From: Leishmania donovani
Taxonomy: Eukaryota > Euglenozoa > Kinetoplastea > Trypanosomatida > Trypanosomatidae
Length of the DNA stretch: 27,500 nucleotides
Direction of reading: 5' to 3'
NCBI RefSeq assembly: GCF_000227135.1
Contig: NC_018236.1
Location: 175,523 to 203,022 of the forward strand
The position numbers were made by a program, and so were the translations under genes. Below the pieces are notes generated by a model, which was not told the DNA's origin, searched no databases, and saw nothing but the letters and a program-made list of their open reading frames with translations. Numbering within the stretch: position 1 is the stretch's first letter; every line of letters starts with the position of its first letter. Of the stretch, positions 1 through 7,412 are shown piece after piece.

Positions 1-1
1 G

Positions 2-295
2 CGCTGCGGCACGGAGGAGGCGCGCCTGCTGTACAACTCCGCCGGCCAGCTGCGGCCCTGCACCGACCCCAAGCACCTCGCCCGCATCGCGCGCGCGCGG
101 ACGGTGCGCGACGTCATCCGCGACGACCTGCTGTGCGACCTCATCTACGGCCTGCTGCACTACGACCGCCAGAAGCGCCTCAACGCGCGCCAGATGACCA
201 CGCACCCCTACGTGCTCAAGTACTACCCCGAGGCGCGCCAGGCGCCCAGCTACCCCGACAACCGCGCCATGCTGCGCCCGCCGCCGATCATGTAG
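2..295 (+). CDS. Protein kinase, C-terminal end (CMGC, probably CLK/LAMMER type), 5' truncated by window
   Basis: Open from the left edge (codons in frame from base 2) to TAG at 293-295, 97 codons visible. The segment DLIYGLLHYDRQKRLNARQM followed by THPYV is kinase subdomain XI, with the invariant Arg of the D-x-x-x-R-L pattern and the 'HP' close of the C-lobe. Upstream, a YNSAGQLRPC segment sits where CLK/LAMMER kinases carry an SSAG-like stretch before the last helices, so I favour a CLK-type dual-specificity kinase. In trypanosomatids that family includes the kinetochore kinases KKT10/KKT19 (CLK1/CLK2); I cannot confirm that identity because the catalytic loop and LAMMER motif lie outside the window. 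After the C-lobe only ~25 residues remain (ending PPPIM), so there is no long tail. Every one of the 97 codons ends in G or C, unlike the mixed usage of the next genes. The kinase assignment is firm and the CLK subfamily moderate. Confidence 0.82.
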   Translation, partial: RCGTEEARLLYNSAGQLRPCTDPKHLARIARARTVRDVIRDDLLCDLIYGLLHYDRQKRLNARQMTTHPYVLKYYPEARQAPSYPDNRAMLRPPPIM

Positions 296-1787
296 TGCCG
301 ACGGGCACAATGATCACCCTAGACAAGCTTTCATCGCAGAGAAGGTGCGGTCATCAGGGACTCTTCTTCGTGTTCCACCCACGAGCATCCTTCGTATTCG
401 GCGTCTCTCAAGTTTGCTCATGCACGTTTTTTTTTTGTTTCGTCCTGTTGGTCTTGCTGTCGCATTGGAGCTGAGGTGTACCTGAGTGCCTCGCTCGTTG
501 TCTGTGCTATCTGGCAGTCGCCGTCACTGTCGCACCTCCCACCTGCATCGCAACAGCCCTCCTCCCTCTCTGTGGTATTTCTTTCGTTTTTTCTCAGCAC
601 GCTCTATCCGCCCAGGAGCGCGCCTCCGCTCCCCTGCCCCTCCTCCGGGCCGTCCTTCCATTCATCGCTACAGCCCGCACGCAGCGCCGGTGTCCTCCCC
701 AGTTGTGTTCTCTCCCGTTCTCTTGGCGCGCTGCCACGGTACTCGGCCGCGATGGAGTTGTGGGGGAAAGAGAAGGAGGGGGTGCACGTGTGCGTCTACC
801 ATTTCATGTTAGATTACGTGCCTTCTCTGTGAAGGTATCGGATACTTACGCACAGATGACCCCACAAGTGTACGCACAGAGATGTGCTGTTGCCGTCGCG
901 ATATCGACGTCGTTGTTCGCTCATTTCAGTCCCCTCACCCCACCCCACCACCACCACAACGCGTTCCTCCATCACCCACACGCTCCTCCCACCTGATCGT
1001 CTTCATCGTTGCTTTCTTTGTGTGAGTGTGAGGCAGAGGGGGATGGGTAGTGGTGATGTGGGGGGGGGGGTCAAGAGAGAACGTGCGAGAGCTGGCCTCT
1101 TGGAGCCTTTGCCTGCCTCTCACTGTCTTTGGTGGTGTTCTCCTCTCACTTAGATCTTCGTTCTGTTGGTGCGTGCGTGTGTGTGTGTGTCTCTGTCCGG
1201 GCCCTCCCCCTCAAGCTTCTGCAGCTTCCCCTCCTTCCTCCTGCGTGTGCGTGTGCGCTCAGCTGGACGAGCAAGAAGAGCGAGCACAAGGAAGAAAAAA
1301 TAGAAGCAGCGAAAACATGAGCGTCGGGTCTCCGCCCCGCCCGCCCTCCTCCGTCATTCCTCGATCCTGGGTAGCCTGCGAGAGCGATAGATTGGGGGGA
1401 GGGCATAGAAACACCGGTATGGGTGTTCTTAGGGGGTGTAATATGGGCACCGTGCGTGGCGTTGTGGATGCACAGAGCAGCGGCGATCCCTCCTACGGTG
1501 TACGGCTGCTGCTCTTCTCCCCTGTACGTCTTCCGCCTCTTGGCCGGGCCCTCTGCCGCCACGTCCATGCATCATCGCATGTCTCCCGCCTTCCCTTCCC
1601 CCTTACCTCTTCTTGAGGCTCGGGTCGATCGCACGCTATCAACAGTGTTGGTGCGTGTCGTCGTGCGTGTGTGAGTGACGATTACGAGCTGCGTCCCCAC
1701 CCCCGCATCTGAACACCTCTTCTCCTCCCCTCCGCACGCCCAAAATCCTCCGCCACTTTGGTGACTGCGTTTTCGTGCTTCCCTCGC

Positions 1788-1815
1788 CACGCACACACGC
1801 ACACACATATATGCA
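1788..1815. repeat. Alternating purine-pyrimidine tract, CA/TA rich
   Basis: Twenty-eight bases of unbroken pyrimidine-purine alternation (CACGCACACAC... running into ATATATGCA). It is a simple-sequence tract about 240 bases upstream of the CDC14 start. Confidence 0.8.
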
Positions 1816-1943
1816 ATCGTTCAAGGTACGTAGACGGCCAACGCGAGTTCATCAGTTGAAGTATACAGCTTCTTAACTCGCAGTTTTCGAGGCCACAGTC
1901 CGGTGCGGCAGCCGCAGTGTGCATGTGCCTGCGTATACAGATA

Positions 1944-2051
1944 CGCCCCCCCCTCTTGACCTCCACCCCCCCCCTACCCCGACCACCACCACCACCACCA
2001 CCTCCCATACTACAGGCTCGCTCGCGCTCTCCTCCGCCTCTTCGCTCACAG
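1944..2051 (+). promoter_or_regulatory. Predicted trans-splice acceptor region for CDC14 gene
   Basis: A C-rich pyrimidine tract with an embedded (ACC)n repeat is followed by AG at 2014-2015 (5' UTR 37 nt). A second C/T tract ends in AG at 2050-2051, one base before the ATG. There is no ATG between 2016 and 2053, so either site gives the same protein. Inferred from the polypyrimidine-AG rule of kinetoplastid trans-splicing. Confidence 0.55.
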
Positions 2052-2052
2052 G

Positions 2053-5000
2053 ATGCCGCCTCGGCCTTTGGATCCCACGCCCGCTGCACCCTCCGCAGCG
2101 ACGTCCACCCCGTCCACGGTGTTAACGCTACAGCGACTCCTCGACACGCAGCAAGCCACCGCCATTCTTCCAGGTTTTCTGTACTTGGCGTCTACAGGCG
2201 AATGCCTCTCCTCCTCCCTCGCTGGCAGCGTGGACTCCGCCGAGACGGCAGCAGGCGCATCAGCGCCGGTGGACTCGAAGGTGCCGTCGACATCGGCAGC
2301 GACGGCGATGTCCGTGGCCATGGAGGCCATTCATGACTTCTACTTTAAGGAGAACTTCTTCGCCAGTGGCGTGGCGGGGGCCTGCCGCAAAGGTAGCAGC
2401 ACGCGCACCATCCCGACCACCAGGGCGGCCGTGGGCCAGGACGCCGTCTTTGTGTCGTTGCGAGGCATCCCGCCCTACCTCTACCGCCCCTTCTTCGCCG
2501 ACTTTGGTCCGCTGGACATGAGCTGCTGCGTGCACTTCGCGCGGCGCCTCTGTGAGCTGCTGCGGGCGGTGACGGGATTCGACGTGCGCGCCTCCCCCGC
2601 ATCCGCTGCTGCTGCAGGAACCTTTAGCAATGGCACGAGCTCGGGGGCCGCTGCCCCTGCCCACAGAAAGCGGGGCGGAAGAGGACAGCCCGCATCGGCG
2701 CCGTCTTGCTCCCCGAGCTCCGCCTCGGCGGTCTCCACGGTATCCTCCTCCGGTTGCCCTCTGGGGGCCACGCTGCCAGTGGTGGTGTGCGCCAGCCTCG
2801 ACGCGCAGGAGCGCGTGAACACGGCGTGCCTTGTCGGCGCCTTTTGCGTGTTGTGCCTCGGCTGGTCGGCCGTGGCGACGTGGTATCGCGGCTTCGTCGA
2901 CATCTACCCCGGCTTTCTCGCCTACCGCGACGCGAGCCAAGGCGTGTCGAACTACCCTCTCTCCTTGATTGACGTGTGGGCCGGGCTCGAGCAGGGTGTG
3001 GCCCTCGGGCTCGTCAACGTGCACACGTTCGACATCCCAGCCTTCCTGGAAGGCAAGCAGTACGACTACAGCTGGGTGGTGCCTCGTCGATTCCTGGCCA
3101 TGAGCTCTCCGCAAGACGACAAGTCCGCGCGCACCGCTGAGGTGTTCGCGCGGCGGCTGCGCCCGCTAGGTGTGCGGCTTGTGGTACGTCTAAACGATAA
3201 CCTCTACAACCCGTCGCCTCTGCTGCGGCTGGGCATAAGGCACGTTGATCTGCCATACGCCGACGGCAGCGTGCCGTGCGACGCGATGCTGCTGCGATTC
3301 CTGCAGGCGGTAGAGGAGCACTTCGGTGAATCAGTCGCGCCGGTCTCGCTGCAAGAGTGGTGGTCGGTGCCATCGTCGTCCGCCGCGACGGCGCGAGCGG
3401 GCAGCGCATCCACGAAAGCTTCCTCAGCTCGTGCTAGTCACCGGAGGCCGGCGCTGCAGCCATGCTCACTCATGCACTCAGGCACGTGTCGCGGTATGCC
3501 GGAGGCGTGGACGGCAGTCCCTCCATCGGCGCCGCCCTCACACGCTCGGCGCCCGGACTCCGCCCACGCGAACAGAACGCAGTGCCACGACACCTGCACC
3601 TTGGCGCCAGGTGACAAGGGTGCTGTAGCGGTGCACTGTCTCGCTGGCCTGGGTCGCACAGGCACCATGCTCGCTGTATACATGATGCGTCACTACGGCT
3701 TCACCGCGCGCGCCGTGATTGGGTGGATGCGGCTTTGCCGGCCAGGTAGCATCACCGGCATTCAGCAGCAGTACCTTGACGCGATGGAGCGACGTCTGCG
3801 GCCGCCGCCGCACATGCTGGCTGCACTGCAGCTGAACTCGGCAGCCAAGCTGTACGGCGCTGTCGGCGGAGGGAGGCGATTCGAGCTCCCGTCGCGACGC
3901 ACACGCTCGTCATCCTTGTCCGTCATCTCCTCCACGTCCGCACTGCCAAACGCGGCAGCCGCCGCGCAGACAACGCACGGAAGGGACGGAGCGGTGGCGA
4001 TGGGCAGAAACCAGCTCGACGCTTCACCGCAGCCTCCCCTGGGAAAGGCGACAACGGGCTGCATGCGCTCGACCGCTGCTGTGACCGCCTTTCAGACGCA
4101 CGGCAGCGTCGTCGCGGATGCGCAGCCGGCGACGGCGACGGCGACGAGTATTGTGGGCGGACACATTAGGCGCGATGATAGTGGCCGCTCGAGCGCGATG
4201 GCTGCTCGAGCAGCGTCGGATGTCGCCAGAGACATCGGCACGTTTACGGGCCTGGCAGCGTGGACCGATCTCACGGGACTGCGTGGGGCGCAGCAACAGC
4301 GGCAGCAGCTGCTGATGCGCCGCTTCAGCAACAGCAGCACCGCCACCCTTTCTCTCAGCACCATCCAGGAAGGTGGGGAAGCGCTCGATGTAGTTGCGCG
4401 TATGCCCGTCCTTGGAGACAACAGTCCGCAGAACAGGAGCGCGGCCACGGCGTCACTGAAGCGCGGCTCTGCCACTGCCGCCGCCAGCTACCACAAGACT
4501 TCCATCCACCCGTCGCCTCGCGTGGATGACTACAAGTACGCCTCGACGTACTTCGTGGCGATGGAGCGGGTGGGTGAACTGCCGCGCGTATACCCTTGGT
4601 CTACCTCCTCCGCTGCCGCCTCCGCTGCCAGAGGTGAGCCAGGGGGAGCCCACGGCGGTGGTCCGCGACCTGCTACCGCCAACACCTATGATGAAACGGC
4701 GCCGCGAGGGACGCGCCATCTCGGCCGTCCCCGCTTAAGCGAATGCAGCATCGGAAGTGATGCAAGCCGAGCGAAGGAGACTCGCACAGCGCCTGCGTCG
4801 GCGGACAGCTGCCTCCGCCCCCGCAAAGGTCTCACCAGCGCGCTGCAGCGACGGCGGCCCTACACGGCGGCGGCAGCGGTAAGCGTAGGGCCTCAGCTGC
4901 ACGCGAAGCGATATCCGACCCATTATGAGCGCGGCGGTGCCGCCGACCACAGTGAGACAGGCACCCACGCACCAGGCGGCACGCCGCCGTGTTCTGACCT

Positions 5001-5322
5001 CTCCGAAAAGACGCAACAGTCTCCTCGCCGCCGCCAGGCAGCAACGCGCACGCGAGTTAGATGGGATGACAAGGGCGCTCATCGCGCAAACCTCGACGAT
5101 GCAAGGGCTGGCGACACCGCAGCTGCAGATCCCTGCGTTGACGTCAAGCTACAAACGCCACATCCACCATCGGCGCCGATGCGTTCATCTCTCCCGTGGA
5201 GAGATGGCGGTGTGACAGAGCTGGAGGATGGGCCGCGGTCGCCGCTGGTGCTGAGTCGCTCATCACTGGCAATTCCTGCAACGTCTCTGCCCATGTGGGC
5301 CCGTCCTATGCTTCGCACATGA
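2053..5322 (+). CDS. CDC14: CDC14-type dual-specificity protein phosphatase with large insertions and long C-terminal tail
   Basis: 1089 residues. The two-domain CDC14 core is visible in order: N-terminal non-catalytic domain with FFADFGPLDM (147-156), SLDAQERVN (about 248-256), YRDASQG (291-297) and YDYSWVVPRRFLAM (337-350); then the catalytic domain with general acid D404 in YADGSVP, P-loop HCLAGLGRTG with nucleophile C529 and phosphate-binding R535, and WMRLCRPGSITGIQQQYL (558-575), the CDC14 signature after the active site. The catalytic residues are all present, so it should be active. CDC14 removes phosphate, mainly from CDK-type pSer-Pro sites, in mitotic exit, cytokinesis or cilium functions elsewhere; the role here is not shown by sequence. 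Unusual points: an Ala/Ser/Gly insertion at about 177-245, ~98 extra residues between D404 and C529 compared with human CDC14B, and a ~500-residue low-complexity tail (590-1089). An FLYLAST segment near residue 42 resembles the family's first strand, supporting the 2053 start over M86. Confidence 0.93.
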   Translation: MPPRPLDPTPAAPSAATSTPSTVLTLQRLLDTQQATAILPGFLYLASTGECLSSSLAGSVDSAETAAGASAPVDSKVPSTSAATAMSVAMEAIHDFYFKENFFASGVAGACRKGSSTRTIPTTRAAVGQDAVFVSLRGIPPYLYRPFFADFGPLDMSCCVHFARRLCELLRAVTGFDVRASPASAAAAGTFSNGTSSGAAAPAHRKRGGRGQPASAPSCSPSSASAVSTVSSSGCPLGATLPVVVCASLDAQERVNTACLVGAFCVLCLGWSAVATWYRGFVDIYPGFLAYRDASQGVSNYPLSLIDVWAGLEQGVALGLVNVHTFDIPAFLEGKQYDYSWVVPRRFLAMSSPQDDKSARTAEVFARRLRPLGVRLVVRLNDNLYNPSPLLRLGIRHVDLPYADGSVPCDAMLLRFLQAVEEHFGESVAPVSLQEWWSVPSSSAATARAGSASTKASSARASHRRPALQPCSLMHSGTCRGMPEAWTAVPPSAPPSHARRPDSAHANRTQCHDTCTLAPGDKGAVAVHCLAGLGRTGTMLAVYMMRHYGFTARAVIGWMRLCRPGSITGIQQQYLDAMERRLRPPPHMLAALQLNSAAKLYGAVGGGRRFELPSRRTRSSSLSVISSTSALPNAAAAAQTTHGRDGAVAMGRNQLDASPQPPLGKATTGCMRSTAAVTAFQTHGSVVADAQPATATATSIVGGHIRRDDSGRSSAMAARAASDVARDIGTFTGLAAWTDLTGLRGAQQQRQQLLMRRFSNSSTATLSLSTIQEGGEALDVVARMPVLGDNSPQNRSAATASLKRGSATAAASYHKTSIHPSPRVDDYKYASTYFVAMERVGELPRVYPWSTSSAAASAARGEPGGAHGGGPRPATANTYDETAPRGTRHLGRPRLSECSIGSDASRAKETRTAPASADSCLRPRKGLTSALQRRRPYTAAAAVSVGPQLHAKRYPTHYERGGAADHSETGTHAPGGTPPCSDLSEKTQQSPRRRQAATRTRVRWDDKGAHRANLDDARAGDTAAADPCVDVKLQTPHPPSAPMRSSLPWRDGGVTELEDGPRSPLVLSRSSLAIPATSLPMWARPMLRT

Positions 5323-5985
5323 GCCAGGAAAGGCGCATCAACCATAGCAGCCAGATGCCCCCTCCCGTTGCACAGACGTGCAGGCATCCCTTGCGGCCGC
5401 TTTTTGTGGTAGCGGATTTCGAGTGGGTGTGAGTGGCGGAGAGCGGCATGGATAGGGGCACTCTCCTGTCCCCGACCTCCGCCCTCCTTCCTTTGGGCCC
5501 CACCACCACCACCACCGCCGCCCGCCCCCCCCCCACCGAGGGAAAGAGGAGGGGCGACGCGGGTGTGCACGTGTTCCGCTGTCTGCGCGAGCGCCCGCAC
5601 GTGTCATTCCGCATCTCCATGCAGGGCTGCTGGCCGCAGCTGCACCCCCTCCCCCTCCCTTGCTTTCCTTTTGAGCCTCACAGACACATGTATATTAGTA
5701 GCCTCTCCTCCCTTTTCGGGCGGCGTCACTCACACGCGCGCGTGTATGGTATGTATGTAAGTAATCGCAATCTCTCTCGTCCCCGCCGCCGTTGGCAGCG
5801 GTTGTTTTTCTCGCTTCGTTCCGGAGGGTGTGTGGGGAGGGGCGTCTCTGAATCATCATCGCGCGAGTGTGCCGGTGCGTGCGTCGCTCACTCCCGTCTC
5901 TATCTCTGCCTCTCTCGCGTCTTTGCTTCTCCTGCTTGTCCCCAAGCCCCCTCCTCATCCTCCGCCTCCTCCACGGCGTCTTCCT

Positions 5986-6016
5986 TGTGTGTGCGTGTGT
6001 GTGCGTGTGCACACGT
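5986..6016. repeat. Alternating purine-pyrimidine tract (GT/GC)
   Basis: Thirty-one bases of unbroken alternation, built from GTGTGTGCGTGTGTGTGCGT and closing with GCACACGT. A simple-sequence tract in the CDC14 3' flank. Confidence 0.8.
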
Positions 6017-7260
6017 TCTCTTGTTTTCTTTCTGTGCCCGTTCGTGTAAATCGCATCCCCCCTCTCATGCCACGAAAACGTGCGTATGTGCGGTTATTTG
6101 TTGTCCGCATACTCCTTCCCTTACCTCCTCTGCCTCTTCTGCTCCTCTCCAGCTACGTCTCTGGCATCGTGTGCTCTCTCTCTCTCCCTCTCTCTGCCCC
6201 GCAGCGTATGCGTCTCCGTGAATGTGTGAGGCTTGTGCCTCTGCGTACCTCGCCACACGCACACGCGCATACCACACGGACCTCTACAAGAACGGCGTGC
6301 AGAGAGAGGGAGAACACGAGGAGGCAGAGAGTGGGTGTAGCGCCCCCACCTACTCGCCCGCCCGCCCTTTATCCTTTTCGCACTGATACTTACCATAAGG
6401 ATGTGGAAGGCAACACACGCGCCCCGCGCACCCGAACGAACTCTCTGTTCGTACGTGTCTGCCCTGCATAGCTGCCCCTGTGGATGCAGGTGGTGATGCC
6501 TCACCCCTCCCGCCTGCCGTCTTACCCTCCTCTTAACGGCACGCGCCTCTCTTCGTGTGCCGTGCACCACGGCTCTGCTGCTCGAATCCCTGTGGCACTG
6601 CTGGAGGCGCTTGTTCAGGGGGAGGAGGAAGAGAGGAAAAGCACCCCATCACTTTGGGGAGGCCACCTTGGCCAGGCTTCGCACGTGATCCTCTGCTAGC
6701 ATAGCCGCCGCACCCACTCCCTCGCCAATCCTTCTTCGCGCCCTTCTCTGTCTCTCATGCAATGAACAGCACCACCTGCTGCCCTGACTCCCTCTCTTCC
6801 GCACACACGCACACGCGCATACGTGTGCGCACGCCGCGGCTCCCTCCTGCGTCCTTTGCGAGAGAGCGACGAGACGCCGCCTTCGTCGTTAAGAAGGGCA
6901 TACCCACACACACGCACGCACGCGTGCACCAAACATACTCCCCGCCCCCCCAACTCTCGCAACCCCCTGCAGCACACACTGACGCTTCCACGCAGACGCG
7001 TAGACAGCCTCCAGCGTTGCTCGACTCCCGCGCATACGCACACTCTTTTCGTTACTTTCTCTCTCGCTCAGCTGTCCTGCTGCCCTTTTCTCTTTGTATG
7101 CCTCTTCCTCGCTGAGGTCTCCGTCCCTCTCTCTCTCGCTGTCTCTCCCTCCTCCTCACACTGTGCGCCGGTCCTCGCCGTCGCTGCCCATCTGCCTTTT
7201 CGGTGTGTTTCATCGTCTGTGACTTGCTGGCGTTGCTCTTGCGGTTCTCTGACCGTTGTC

Positions 7261-7263
<3 letters not shown>

Positions 7264-7293
<30 letters not shown>
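7264..7293 (+). repeat. (GT)15 microsatellite
   Basis: Fifteen uninterrupted GT units. Alternation continues through 7263-7297. It sits directly upstream of the pyrimidine tract that precedes the Plus3-RING gene, and its length is likely to vary between strains. Confidence 0.95.
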
Positions 7294-7295
<2 letters not shown>

Positions 7296-7297
<2 letters not shown>

Positions 7298-7337
7298 CTC
7301 GCTGTTCCCTCGTTTTTTGTTTTTATTTTGGATTCAG
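7296..7337 (+). promoter_or_regulatory. Predicted trans-splice acceptor for Plus3-RING gene
   Basis: A T-rich tract (CGTTTTTTGTTTTTATTTTG) is followed by TTCAG, with the AG at 7336-7337. It is the first AG after the tract and after the (GT)15 repeat. The resulting 5' UTR is 75 nt and contains no upstream ATG. Confidence 0.7.
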
Positions 7338-7412
7338 TGCTGCGTCGCAGAGACACGCCGATAGAGAGACGCACTCGCGCATCCGAACACCCGCGCCGCG
7401 GCGCGTCGCCAG

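Larger units (their letters stand above)
296..2052. other. Intergenic region between kinase and CDC14 genes (3' UTR, spacer, 5' splice signals)
   Basis: No convincing gene in 1757 bases. It holds a T-run (427-436), several C/T tracts (about 530-690), an 11-G run (1060-1070), (GT)n stretches (about 1169-1190), a CA/TA alternating tract (1788-1815) and an (ACC)n repeat (1982-2002). Open frames here, up to 188 codons, translate to Cys/Ser/Pro/Arg-rich low-complexity sequence and are not believable proteins. The kinase polyadenylation site must lie here but cannot be placed by eye. Confidence 0.75.
5323..7412. other. Long intergenic region (2.1 kb) between CDC14 and Plus3-RING genes
   Basis: No gene that I can support. 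It is dominated by C/T-rich sequence and microsatellites: (ACC)n near 5500, an alternating GT/GC tract at 5986-6016, a (CT)n run near 6174-6200, CA/CG tracts near 6800-6925 and (GT)15 at 7264-7293. The stretch about 6380-6700 has a more balanced, less repetitive composition than its flanks. Open frames up to about 260 codons exist but translate to Ser/Cys/Leu/Pro-rich low complexity, with hydrophobic runs created by pyrimidine tracts. Confidence 0.7.

Noticed and set aside
1050..1616. 188-codon open frame in the first spacer
   Set aside because: It runs through a poly-G stretch and GT microsatellites, has low-complexity translation, and nothing conserved is visible.
5448..6221. Open frame of about 257 codons in the CDC14/Plus3-RING spacer
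   Set aside because: Translation is Ser/Cys/Pro/Leu-rich low complexity generated by C/T tracts and GT repeats, with no domain or coding-like codon pattern, and it overlaps another similar open frame at 5830-6471.
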